This document shows positions 1-8,473 of a stretch of 12,247 bases of DNA, piece after piece. The notes under the pieces were generated by a model, which was not told the origin of the DNA, did no database searches, and was given only the letters and a program-made list of their open reading frames with translations. The stretch is from Psilocybe azurescens (taxonomy: Eukaryota; Basidiomycota; Agaricomycetes; Agaricales; Agrocybaceae), in assembly GCA_023853785.1 (NCBI GenBank), contig JAJIRX010000456.1, positions 1 to 12,247 on the forward strand, in the 5' to 3' direction. The first letter of the stretch is position 1, and every line of letters starts with the position of its first letter. The position numbers and the translations under genes were made by a program.

Positions 1-489
1 GAAGCTTTGATACGTTCTCTGAAGTTCGGAATACAAAGCGAGGCCTGATATGCAATTGTTGCTATGAGAAGCGTGGGTGATTTCTGGCGGAATCAAATCT
101 GGAAGAAGTAGCTTGCTATAAAATTCCTTCCTGATAGCATAGCTCTGCGATCGACTGTGCGATGGCCGATTCCCCAGCTCGCTGGACCATAGAGCCATAC
201 AATCAGCGCGTTTTGCATCTCTGGATCATGGCCGTAAATCCAGTTCATAATCTTCTTCAATACGGCAACGCGTGTATTTGGGTGGCATTTTGGAGGGTCG
301 CGACGGTCACTGGAGTTATGGAAGGCTGCTGGTGAAGCAGCATCCACCAGGCGATCCCGTGCACCTAAAACCTTTGTATATGTGGAATAGCATGATATAT
401 GTACCACCGCGACATACCTTTGGAACCATTGTTGATCAGTTGATAGTTTCCCCAGTAACAACCGTGTGCGAACCAAACATCGAAGACAT
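1..489 (-). pseudogene. NACHT-domain NLR-like protein, degraded 5' portion
   Basis: This is the N-terminal part of a fungal NLR (STAND NTPase) gene that runs off the left edge. Exon 1 (489-418) starts ATG TCT TCG ATG. An intron with GTATGT...TTTTAG ends fits at 417-365 (53 bp). Exon 2 (364-1) carries AAFHNSSDRRDPPKCHPNTR, then LIVWLYGPA, then an AIAQSIAELCYQEG-like helix and LIATIAYQ, the usual order for basidiomycete NACHT proteins. Damage is clear. One G seems missing in a G run in exon 1 (450-453). Two bases are missing just before the Walker A loop (about 180-186) and one base near 125, so the loop lies in another frame. The Walker A lysine codon is GAA (Glu, 170-172), and an in-frame TGA sits at 93-95 after SYFFQI. 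Intact homologues bind ATP/GTP in non-self recognition or cell death; this copy should not. The family call rests on remembered motifs. Confidence 0.85.
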
Positions 490-582
490 ACTAATGAGGA
501 TCAATATTGGGGCAGGTGATTGTGATGGTTCAAAGCAAGTGCAAATTTTCGTGGTGCTTAGTTGTGTTGTGGGAATACATCA

Positions 583-606
583 ACCAATACCCAACCAATA
601 CCAATA
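583..606 (-). promoter_or_regulatory. Clustered CCAAT motifs upstream of the NLR relic
   Basis: Three CCAAT pentamers occur within about 24 bases, some 95-115 bp upstream of the NLR start at 489. They read CCAAT on the plus strand and ATTGG in the direction of the gene. Fungal CCAAT-binding (HAP/NF-Y) complexes use either orientation. Position and clustering suggest a remnant promoter, but simple tandem duplication of an 'accaatacc' unit explains them equally well. Confidence 0.3.
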
Positions 607-1020
607 TTAGCATTATGTTGTTCATGTGCGTGCATGAGCATGAGTGATAAGATTGGATTGGATGACGGGCAACGTAAGTGTTCCTATCAATATCTACATA
701 GTCCCCGCCCCTATATCGCCCCAAGTCTCTAGGATAGGGTTGTACGGCCCCGTAGAAGTCAACAATCCCTCGTTCTGTAATGAGTATTCAGAACGACACA
801 AAGTTATCCCGAGTGGCTTGAAGTTAACAGGGCCTCATATTTTGGATATGTGCCTTAGCGTTGAGGCGTAGCGATCTTCAACTTTACTATTTCATTGCAA
901 TACACAGCCATATTGAAAATTGGACGAACGCTGTATTAAGATCCGTCCCATATTCCCTCGCACCAAACAAGACAAGAAGTTAGAAAACAAAGTGAAAAAA
1001 CCGATCCAACTGAATTTACA
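607..1020. other. No gene recognised
   Basis: I see no convincing coding sequence on either strand. Short open frames exist but have no recognisable motif and no splice-site support. The part next to the NLR relic is probably its old 5' flank. Confidence 0.5.
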
Positions 1021-1392
1021 TCACCCCAAATAGTTGGAGGCATCAATCAAGTCTGGATACCTCAAGCGCGAGCTAAAGACTGGCATCGCGCGAGACCATG
1101 TCGTACTTAAGCATCTGAAGCAGTGCGCGTATGGCCTAAGGTCTGCCCATACCTTGTTTTTGGCTGCTACCTTGATTCTGCTGCAAGTTTCTTGTGCGGT
1201 GGCTTCACTGTCCCATTTTCCTGCTGCTAAATCTTCCACATCATCACTAGCATCAGCATCCATACCCGCACTCCTACCCTCAACGGCCTCTGTCCGGAAT
1301 CCGTAACAGAAACTACAGCCGCAACGAACGCACTCCACGAAGATTTTTCTTATCCCGTACCGCTTGAACAGTGCGCAGACTTCGAATGTCAT
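1021..1392 (-). CDS. Hypothetical small Cys-containing protein (weak)
   Basis: I do not recognise this frame. It is open on the minus strand from about 1563 to the stop at 1021, but the upstream part has no ATG; the codon at 1504-1506 is GTG, an unlikely fungal start. The first ATG, at 1392, gives about 123 residues. Visible features are a cysteine-rich stretch (ECVRCGCSFCYGF, four Cys in nine residues) and an acidic alanine-rich segment (DADASDDVEDLAAG). I see no signal peptide or membrane segment. The CxxCxxxxC-like spacing could bind zinc, but nothing confirms it. The frame may be an exon of a larger spliced gene, a relic, or chance. No neighbouring gene helps assign a role. Confidence 0.2.
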   Translation of the reverse strand: MTFEVCALFKRYGIRKIFVECVRCGCSFCYGFRTEAVEGRSAGMDADASDDVEDLAAGKWDSEATAQETCSRIKVAAKNKVWADLRPYAHCFRCLSTTWSRAMPVFSSRLRYPDLIDASNYLG

Positions 1393-3045
1393 GTTGAGGG
1401 ATGGGAGAGACTTCTTTGTGGGAGATGACGGACGGTGCTGGTCATGGTTGAAGTGTGGTTGAGGACCAAGACCAAAAGTGTTGAGATCAAATTTCTGAGT
1501 GGTCACTCTAAATAGATGACGATGACGGTATCGGGGACTCTGAATGGGTATGTCCTTTCAACTTGTGAAGTGCCTAGAATGTCTCCATGCCAACTTAACA
1601 TTGAAAATTGGGTGTCTCAGGCACTCTTGATACCCCTGATATTCGGGCTCAGCTCGGTATCCCTTTCCTTATTCCGTGAAAATGTACGGTCCACTTTGCA
1701 TCTTTAGATCTTCTCTCGGACACGAACTGTCCATGATATGCAACGTGGCCCCCTCTACATTTAGATTAGATGATTCTGCGTAGCTTTATCTGCCTACGGC
1801 CTCGGCCTCGATCTTGTCCATTCTCTCCATTTTTTCAGGCTCACGACCTACGGCCTGGATTTAAATAAGCACCTGTACGCTTCTCCATGCCGCTCTGTGC
1901 TAGCGAGTGCTCAGGTCGTTGTAGTGGGGTGGTGCTCGATAGATGGTCAACACATCCCGCAGGCACGCATTCACGTATGTATGTAAAGTATATACGTTTC
2001 TACTGCCTATCCATCTTCTCTGTCCACGCTGCAGTCCTTTCTCACCAATTTACTCACACAATACAGGTGTTCTCACAGCTTCCGCCCTCGGCTCTCACCA
2101 CACGTGTACTCTTGCATATAAAAACAGAACACGAGTGTTCCACTTGTTCTCGATACGTTCCAGGAGGAGAATGTACAGCTTGAGGACTTTTGGGCTGGAT
2201 GGAATTGCAGGGTAATGTATCGGATGGGCTTTTGAAGAGGAGAGGGTGCGCCCGTTTGCAGGCATATGCGCAATAGGGTCAAGATAGAGATTTCTATGGT
2301 TAGTTTGGATGGTTCTGAGGTTGATTGGGGTGGTGTAGTTGCGGGTGAGCGGGTGAGTGACAAAGGGAAGTCAGGAGAGTGTGAAAGCGTGAAAGTGTGA
2401 GTGTAGGATGGAGAGCCATGTCACAAATCCGATGTCCTGGTGCACTATAGGAGCATTCAAAAGTGTTCAATCTCGAATCCGAGCATTATGTAAAGAGCGA
2501 TAGAATAAGGCTAGTGCTAAAGACGTCTCCAATTATGTGAAGCCGGGCGTCTAATATGAGGATTTACCTGCTGACGGTGTGAATCTGCCCTGATTTGATC
2601 AGTTTATGTTGGAAAAAGAGTGGCAATACCACCACTTGATAAGTGCAGTCATAGTTGTTAAGCTAGGTCAAAACTCCGAAATTGCTGGAATGTATAATCA
2701 TTGCAGAGAAGATGGGCGCCTATATTAGCCATGAGGCCTGATATCTTCATTGTTATGATCCTCTGAGTTGTAATCTGTTGCTTTCAAATCAGAAAGATGA
2801 TATGATTAAGTGCGAGAAAATAGATAGGAGACCCAGCAAGAAAGTAAAAATAAGAATGAAGAGGTTAAATATAGATCAACTATTGTTCATGAGTGTTATT
2901 TAATGTAAGCTTGATTATCCCCAACTGTATCAATCGCAGAATCACAGATATATCTACAAGGAAAACAAATGAAAAAAAAAGAAAAGGGGAAATTTTTGAT
3001 GTTGGACTGGTCTGCTATTGTCTTCCATTGTTTTGGCTCAATGCG
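1393..3045. other. Gene-poor interval with promoter-like motifs
   Basis: No supportable gene. A short repeat 'ctacggcct' flanks a TTTAAATAA box near 1860. A pyrimidine-rich tract and a second TATA-like 'gcatataaaa' near 2116 resemble fungal promoter/5' UTR sequence, but the open frames downstream (for example from 1887 or 1943) show no family motif or splice support. A GTGA/GAGTG-rich low-complexity stretch lies at about 2343-2410. From 2450 to 2890 I see only ordinary AT-leaning sequence. The last part (2890-3045) is the 3' flank of the membrane-protein gene on the other strand. Confidence 0.45.
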
Positions 3046-4377
3046 CTACACTTGGTTGTCCCCACATGTGGCATCCGCGCTGAACTCACTCTTCACTTCG
3101 ATCACCGGTGTTGGCTTTGATTCGTTTGCCTCAACCGAGGCATTAACGTCTCCTCCAGTGGTGTCCCCACTGCGGCCGCTGCCACTCCCTTGTTGTGATC
3201 CAAATTGCAAGTTGCCGGATATCTTAGTCCGTGTGGCTGAGGCATCTGTGCTGTTGGGGTCTGTAAGAGCAATTCTGGCGACCAGAACTGTTGGAGCCAT
3301 CCCCTGATTCTAGGTTAGAGACACACATTGTCTGTATCAACATTAGGAGGTACGTACTGAGACAACAGTGACAATTGCATCGATGTAATACACAGCTTCC
3401 CTCAAGGGAGATCCCGCCACAATATTTGATGGCAAAACAGCCAACGTGGCCTCAAAGATGAGTACCAGTGAGTATGCTGCCGCTGACTCGGTGATAATTG
3501 TCACAATGTGTTTGTATAGTCTTCTGGATGATAGATGATGTATTCGGGAGGCAGAATGTACTCTGTACCCAATAATAAATGTCACAATCACAGTGGTGCC
3601 CAGTGACACAAATGTCAGTGCACTTGTGATATAATCAAATAGAGTAACATTTGCGTCACTGGTTACTAAACCAAATTTTACACTGAAAACTGTTGTCGCA
3701 ACAAAGAGACCTGCAATAACATGTTACATATTACTGGAAGTATTCATGCCAGACCTTTATCCATTGGACTTACCACATTCTGTGACCAAAAGTATCAATG
3801 GAGCCGAAATCGCCCAGAATAATTGTCCCCAGACGTGGTAGCATCTCCATATCTGTCAAGATGTTGATCAGAATAAAGTAATAATCAACGATACTGACTG
3901 ACCAAAAGTCCATCGGAAATAATCAACATGGAATTCTCTAGAAAGTCACCAAGTACCCGGGTCCATTCAATGCCGTCCCCACTGTTCCCACAAAGATTGA
4001 TTCTCGCGTATCTCCATTTACAACAATTACCCAATCAAGGTAGTACCATTCCACAATGAAGAACAGGAAACAAAGTAAATATAGCACAGAAATGGCTGAA
4101 AGAACGATGAGACGATTCAAATTGGCGGGCTTCTTGGACACTATAAAACACATCGTTGACAATTGTCTTTTCGGGTTAATGGAAGAACTTACAGTAAAGA
4201 TACATTGTTCCTCCGTATACCATGGTGTAGATGCCTGATGCACGTCAGTTTGTGTCGGGATATTCACGGAGGTGGAGAATTACCCATAAGAAAATTCAAA
4301 AGCATTGAGCTATTGAGGTTGCCACTAATTTCAGTCTCTTGGACATTGACTGGGAATGGAATGTCAGGGGTAGACAT
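3046..4377 (-). CDS. Seven-transmembrane protein of an Agaricomycete-type family, with an apparent frameshift
   Basis: Six exons fit: 4377-4284, 4234-4193, 4140-3903, 3852-3774, 3710-3358 and 3303-3046 (stop TAG). The introns are 49, 52, 50, 63 and 54 bp with GTAATT, GTAAGT, GTCAGT, GTAAGT and GTACGT donors and CAG or TAG acceptors, and phases join cleanly. The product would be about 354 residues. It starts MSTPDIPFPVNV, then has hydrophobic segments LLNFLMGIYTMVYGG, IVLSAISVLYLLCFLFFIV, an ISDGLLIW segment, APLILLVTECGLFVA, LTFVSLGTTVIVTFIIGY, AAAYSLVLIFEATLAV and a last one around GMAPTVLVARIAL. The signature LIWRCYHVW and the Gly/Ser-rich cytosolic-type tail (GSQQGSGSGRSG) fit a large, uncharacterised membrane family in mushrooms. 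Exon 3 has 238 bases where 237 plus or minus 3 is needed: the frame changes near 3941-3944 (TTT run), between YLVTF and LENSM. A weak alternative intron (56 bp, GTGGGA donor) could also restore the frame. Molecular function is unknown. Confidence 0.8.
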
Positions 4378-4422
4378 TAAGAGATGGTTTAGAGTTGGGG
4401 ATATTCATCGACTGAGCACCTT

Positions 4423-4430
4423 CTTATATA
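4423..4430 (-). promoter_or_regulatory. TATA box of the membrane-protein gene
   Basis: TATATAAG reads on the minus strand 46-53 bp upstream of the ATG at 4375-4377, a plausible position for a fungal core promoter with a short 5' leader. It supports the choice of that ATG. Confidence 0.55.
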
Positions 4431-5214
4431 TCTCGGTTGATTATAATGACATTTTGTATGTCATCTGCTAACATCAATAATCTCCTACGCATCCGATGTA
4501 TCGGACTTTTTAATAAGATCATCTGCGCAGCATATCATGACCGAGGTGAGATCGAGGAATGTGCAAATTCAATAAAATAACGCTCGAAACACCATCATGA
4601 TCTTTGAGTTCAACATCCACCTATCATACACTCACATTTTTCTCAATAAGACATGCGTATGTGGTAACCTGAGCCGGGAGATATAAGACGATCTAAACAT
4701 CATCTGGCCGTCCCTTCCATTGGTTGCGGGTTGTCAAAGGGACCCTCGATATCGATGAAGTACAAAGATGTCTAGAAAGGGGACAAACATACGGGAGCAG
4801 CTCAAAAGAGAAACGATCATACGGCATTTACTATATCCGTTAAGTATCGACATCAAGCTGATCGTCTCAGTGCACGAAGCTATTGTGTTTTGTAGGTATA
4901 GAATAAGACCACGGTGCTACGATGCTCAATGTTGAATTGTGGAAAATGGGAATTCGAATAGGGTATCATCAATGGATATAAATTCAGACTAATCTGCTGC
5001 ATTCAAGGAACTGATGAGCCTATAATCAAAGTGAGGAGAGAACATGTTTGAGATTGAGCCACAAACTCAGAATGAGGTACACGACCCCTATGGCATACGT
5101 TGATTAAAATGCACAGGTAAGGTACCCCGGAATCGAATAAGAGAATCCATAATGACCTAGGACACGGAGAGAAAATTTGTTAGTCATGATGAAGGGCGGT
5201 GCGGATGTGTGTGT
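4431..5214. other. Upstream region of the membrane-protein gene, no gene
   Basis: No coding frame with recognisable content on either strand. A short inverted repeat (tccgat, 2-nt spacer, atcgga; about 4492-4505) lies roughly 115-130 bp upstream of the ATG and could be a regulator site for the minus-strand gene. The rest looks like unremarkable intergenic DNA, ending in a (GT)n run that abuts the transposon end at 5215. Confidence 0.45.
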
Positions 5215-5372
5215 TAGGGATACTCACCGTCACGGTTGACGGCTTTACAGGGTGCCGTACATACGGTCACCGAACCCGTCCCGTTGGCCCAAAAATTATA
5301 TTTTTACTGTACGGCCGACGGTACGGAGGATAGGCGTAAAACACCGTATGGAGCGGCCGTCTCACGACTGCA
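5215..5372 (+). mobile_element. Left-end fragment of a hAT-like miniature element
   Basis: It starts TAGGGATACTCACC and matches the left about 150 bp of the element at 6309-6845 almost base for base, including 'gtcaccgaacccgtcc' and 'acggccgacggtacggagga'. The similarity fades after about 5372 and no matching right terminus (…CATCCCTA) is seen nearby, so the copy is truncated or its right end has diverged. It is preceded by GTGTGTGT, which prevents a clear target-duplication call. The open frame over it (5236-5448) is not a gene. Confidence 0.7.
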
Positions 5373-6200
5373 TACTATGGAAACCCTGACTTTCAAGCCT
5401 CCCAAAATAGAAGCAGCTGCATGCCTAATCATTCCCCGACGTTTGTAAGCATCGAGACTTCAGATACCTTTCGAAATTTGAAATTGCTTCTCGCTTAAAT
5501 ATTGTTGGTAGAGGTACACACTGACCATATGTTCGTATCGCAAGATGGCTATCCAATAAGGGGACAGCAAGACTCCCAAGCAAAGCACTCTAATCCTACT
5601 TATCTGATGGTACATACATGGTACATACTTTCTTCATTCACCAACGGAAGACACTGATTTTTATTCTGCAATAGGCGGAGCATATCCATTTTTACTTCAG
5701 GGTGAATTCATTCCGGCGGTACTTACTAACTACTGATCACAGCTTTATTCCATTCCCCTTGACGATGCCCTCATCCACAGGGTTCAAACCTCTCGCGCAG
5801 TCATACATCATACGATCGGTGTTGCAATGAAGAACTTGGAGCCCGCTAAGATGGATACGGATTGACAGACCGTAGTCTGTTCACTCAGAGGTAAGCACTC
5901 GTCCTGCTAGAAGAAATAAAAACCTACTGACGTTCATCTGGAACATGGTGCATCAGCATCAGGAAAAAGGGATTTGCCCTGAGAATGTCTTAGGTAATTA
6001 CAACCTTTATAAAGCACATTTATCACTCTAGGCTGCTTTGGGACATCTTTGTGGTCTTTGGAAATAGTCTGATTCCTCAAAGCTTTCAGCAGTCTTTGCA
6101 AGATTTCAAATTTCTCTGAAGCTCTCTATGAGTCTTCTAAAAATTCTAAATTACCACAAAGCATTCTTGAAATTTCTGAGCATAGCATTATTAAATCTTA
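5373..6200. other. No gene; CTTTGG-rich tract at its right end
   Basis: No supportable gene. A local repeat 'ggtacatac' occurs twice near 5609-5628. From about 6031 to 6190 the sequence is rich in degenerate TCTTTGG/GCTTTGG words, a style that recurs at about 9395-9605 and 11390-11435. A T-arm-like 'gggttcaaacct' near 5789 is not part of a foldable tRNA. Confidence 0.4.
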
Positions 6201-6208
6201 GATAAGTA

Positions 6209-7069
6209 TAGGGAATGGCACAGGTAACCTGCAGGAATCTCGCGCTATACCTGTACCCATACCCTTGGTGAGCCCTACCCGCAATCCGGCGGGTTTATCT
6301 GTCAAAACTAGGGATGCACACTGTCACTGTATTGACAGCTTTACAGGTGCCATACATACAGTCACCGAACCCGTCCTGTTGGCCCCCAAATTATATTTTT
6401 ATGGTACGGCCGACGGTACGGAGGATACCCATAAAGCACCGTATGAAGACGGCCATATACGGCTGTATATAGCCGTCATTGTAATCTATTTTTATCCTAT
6501 GTACATCACAGGCACTGAAGTCGATTTGAACAGGACTGATAACTAAGGCTTCAACAAGTCTACACATTAACGAAGTATACACATAGTAAATCTCTATTTT
6601 CTTGTCCCAAAGTTAAGGGGTAGATATTTTGCACTTTAATCTACTAATTGTGCCGATTTTATGTACTAATTAATTATATGTCTGCATCCCTACCGTATAC
6701 ACCATTTTCAACCATATTGGTACCTGTACCGTCCCATTGAGGTAAAAAATTTCAAGTACAGCTACGGTATATGGGTAGCCCGTATCCCATAACCCAACCG
6801 TCGTTTTACGGCTGTATACCATATACGGTACGGTGTGCATCCCTAGTCAAAACGAGCCCAAAACAACCTGAACGGTTGAAAAATGAGGGAGATAGATCAG
6901 AAATAGTGAATTTCACGGCTTCCTTTCTATCTCACTCAATTCTCAACCGTTTGGGACGCTCTAGAGCTCGTTTGAAATCTCGCGCGTACTAAAATCGTTA
7001 CCCGTACCCGTACCCGTGTGTACCATTACCCATAACTCGCACGGGCTCAAAAATGCGTGCCATTCCTTA
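6209..7069 (+). mobile_element. hAT-like miniature element carrying a nested insertion
   Basis: The ends are TAGGGAATGGCAC on the left and GTGCCATTCCTTA on the right, a 13-bp terminal inverted repeat with one mismatch. An identical 8-bp duplication GATAAGTA flanks it (6201-6208 and 7070-7077). TAGGG-type ends and an 8-bp target duplication are the standard marks of the hAT superfamily. The total length is 861 bp, but 545 bp is a later insertion plus its target duplication, so the element was about 316 bp originally. It codes for no transposase, so it needed an enzyme supplied elsewhere. The right half holds a short (CCCGTA)n-like run near 7001-7018. Confidence 0.88.
6309..6845 (+). mobile_element. 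Second hAT-like miniature element, nested inside the first
   Basis: The left end TAGGGATGCACAC and right end GTGTGCATCCCTA are perfect 13-bp inverted repeats. A perfect 8-bp duplication GTCAAAAC lies at 6301-6308 and 6846-6853. The length is 537 bp, with no transposase reading frame. Subterminal copies of ACGGCTGTATA (6459-6469 and 6808-6818) and related CGGTA words may be transposase-binding repeats, as subterminal repeats are in other hAT elements; that role is inferred. A truncated relative lies at 5215-5372. Confidence 0.92.
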
Positions 7070-7220
7070 GATAAGTACATAGCTAATTTAATAGACTACA
7101 TCTACAACATGATATTTAAAAGATAATGGAATAAGACAGGGGCACAGGGCCTGGTGATTGCAGGAAAATAGTAGCTGCATGGTAAGAAAAGATATGCAAA
7201 AGGCAAATTCAATTTGAACC

Positions 7221-7536
7221 TAGACAACGCCACAGGTTCGGGTATTCTGTACGGGTTGATAGCCGGACATAGCGCGGATACAATTACAGATAAAAAATTC
7301 TGTTTGTCCCCTTCAAAACGAGCCCAAAACGTAATTTTTGAACCAAAACTGAGTAAGTTACAGCCAATTTTGTGCAATGTATTAAAATAGGCCATATCTC
7401 AGTCATTTCTGGCCCGATTTGGCTATTTTTGAACTCTTTTGATTGGTAAACATGCACAGATCGTGGGTATGGTATTACACGGGCTGGATACGGATAATAG
7501 GGCCGATACGCACAGGAATACACATGCTGTTGCCCT
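7221..7536 (+). mobile_element. hAT-like miniature element, copy 1 (older, decayed ends)
   Basis: This is the same element as 7906-8225, in the same orientation. Shared blocks include an identical 30-bp run (7381-7410 = 8069-8098). The left end reads TAGACAACGCCACAGGTTC against TAGGCAACGGCACGGGTTC in copy 2; the right end is CATGCTGTTGCCC. The target duplication is not clean (TTTGAACC against TTGAAAGC), so ends and duplication have decayed. There is no coding capacity; open frames over it (7102-7395, 7284-7523) are chance. Confidence 0.75.
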
Positions 7537-7796
7537 TGAAAGCAAATAAATAATGTAAATCACATGACATCTCCATTTGTGCTTTTGTTTACTTACGCCA
7601 TTCCTGGTGAAGTGAACTCCTTTCAACATTCCACCACCCACCACATTCTCACATCCTTGTTTAGAGCTTGGATAACTGAAAGATATGTACTACCACATTC
7701 TTCTCACCAAGCACTGTTGCTATAACTCACACTGCCTTTAGTACAACTTATACAAGATGGGATGTGTTTGGGTTGTGACAGTATCTCTAAAGGGAC

Positions 7797-7836
7797 GTGA
7801 CCAAATCTACGAGACGCGTCTCGTAGATTTGGTCAC
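7797..7836. repeat. Perfect 40-bp palindrome
   Basis: Arms of 20 bp (GTGACCAAATCTACGAGACG and its exact reverse complement) meet with no spacer at 7816/7817, so the DNA can extrude a cruciform. Symmetry stops sharply at both edges (c7796 against a7837). It could be two transposon ends joined head to head, a very small foldback element, or a protein-binding palindrome. I see no other copy of the arm in the window. Confidence 0.95.
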
Positions 7837-7905
7837 ATCATTTTTCATATCAGTTTTGGGAAATTTTCCCATGCATCATGTGAAAGGTTGAACTTCTGTG
7901 ATTTG

Positions 7906-8225
7906 TAGGCAACGGCACGGGTTCGGGTATTGTGTACGGGTTAATAGCCGGTTATTGTGCGGATAAAATTACGGATAAAAATTATCCTACCTGTCACCTT
8001 CAAAACAAGTCCAAAAGCGTAAATTTTAAGCCAAAACTGAGTGAATTATGGCCAATTGTATGCAATGCATTAAAATAGGCCATATCTCAGTCATTTCTCC
8101 ACCAATTTGGCTGTTTTTAGACTCTTTTTGATGGGTAAAAATGCGCGATTCATGTGTATGGTATTACAAAGATTTAATGCGGCTAAAAGGGCCGATATAT
8201 ACGGGAATACCCATGCTGTTGCCTA
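7906..8225 (+). mobile_element. hAT-like miniature element, copy 2
   Basis: The left end TAGGCAACGGCACGGG pairs with the right end (reverse complement TAGGCAACAGCATGGG), an imperfect 16-bp inverted repeat with two mismatches. The flanking 8-mers are GTGATTTG (7898-7905) and GCGATTTG (8226-8233), a target duplication with one change. The length is 320 bp, near the original 316 bp of the element at 6209. All three share the end pattern TAGG-AA-GGCAC and an internal 'tcaaaac-ag-ccaaaa' word, so they look like one lineage. Confidence 0.85.
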
Positions 8226-8257
8226 GCGATTTGTGAAGTTCAACTTTGTTCTTTGTT

Positions 8258-8273
8258 CACCACCACCACCACC
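8258..8273. repeat. (CAC)5 microsatellite
   Basis: Five CAC units plus a C, immediately to the right of the hAT-like copy 2 and its flanking inverted repeat. Confidence 0.9.
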
Positions 8274-8432
8274 GTTCCCTTACCCTCATAATTGTCAATA
8301 ATGCCCAATGTCGTTGATGCCATTTTCACTGCCCCACACTCACTATGCTAATACTAAGTACCAGCATTCCCTTTTATATAGTAAAGCTGACACCACCTGA
8401 CAGTAACAAGAACTGGCAACGGTGCCCATGTA

Positions 8433-8473
8433 GCGTAATAATGGCAGTACCTCAGTAAGTACTACCATTACGC
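8433..8473. repeat. Imperfect hairpin with GCGTAAT ends
   Basis: The left arm gcgtaataatggcagtac (8433-8450) pairs with gtactaccattacgc (8459-8473) across an 8-nt loop, with bulges. It could be a small foldback relic. No gene depends on it visibly. Confidence 0.6.

Noticed and set aside
272..610. Plus-strand open frame across the NLR relic
   Set aside because: It overlaps the conserved NACHT reading on the other strand and has no motif of its own.
1034..1306. Plus-strand open frame opposite the weak Cys-containing frame
   Set aside because: Ser/Ala-rich chance frame with no supporting signal.
1887..2363. Overlapping open frames on both strands near two TATA-like boxes
   Set aside because: No recognisable domain, no coherent splice structure, and frames on both strands are equally open, as expected from composition.
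3938..4267. A single 109-residue membrane protein
   Set aside because: The frame runs through intron 2 and stops only because of the frameshift; it is exon 3 of the six-exon gene.
5780..5810. tRNA T-arm-like 'gggttcaaacct'
   Set aside because: No matching acceptor, D or anticodon stems can be drawn around it.
6265..6546. Plus-strand frame in the nested hAT-like element (similar to 5236-5448)
   Set aside because: The similarity comes from shared non-coding transposon DNA; it starts outside the element and has no transposase motif.
7221..8225. LTR pair of a retrotransposon (two direct copies of about 320 bp)
   Set aside because: The copies have TAGG...CCTA inverted ends and, for copy 2, its own 8-bp duplication; there is no TG...CA, primer-binding site or gag/pol between them.
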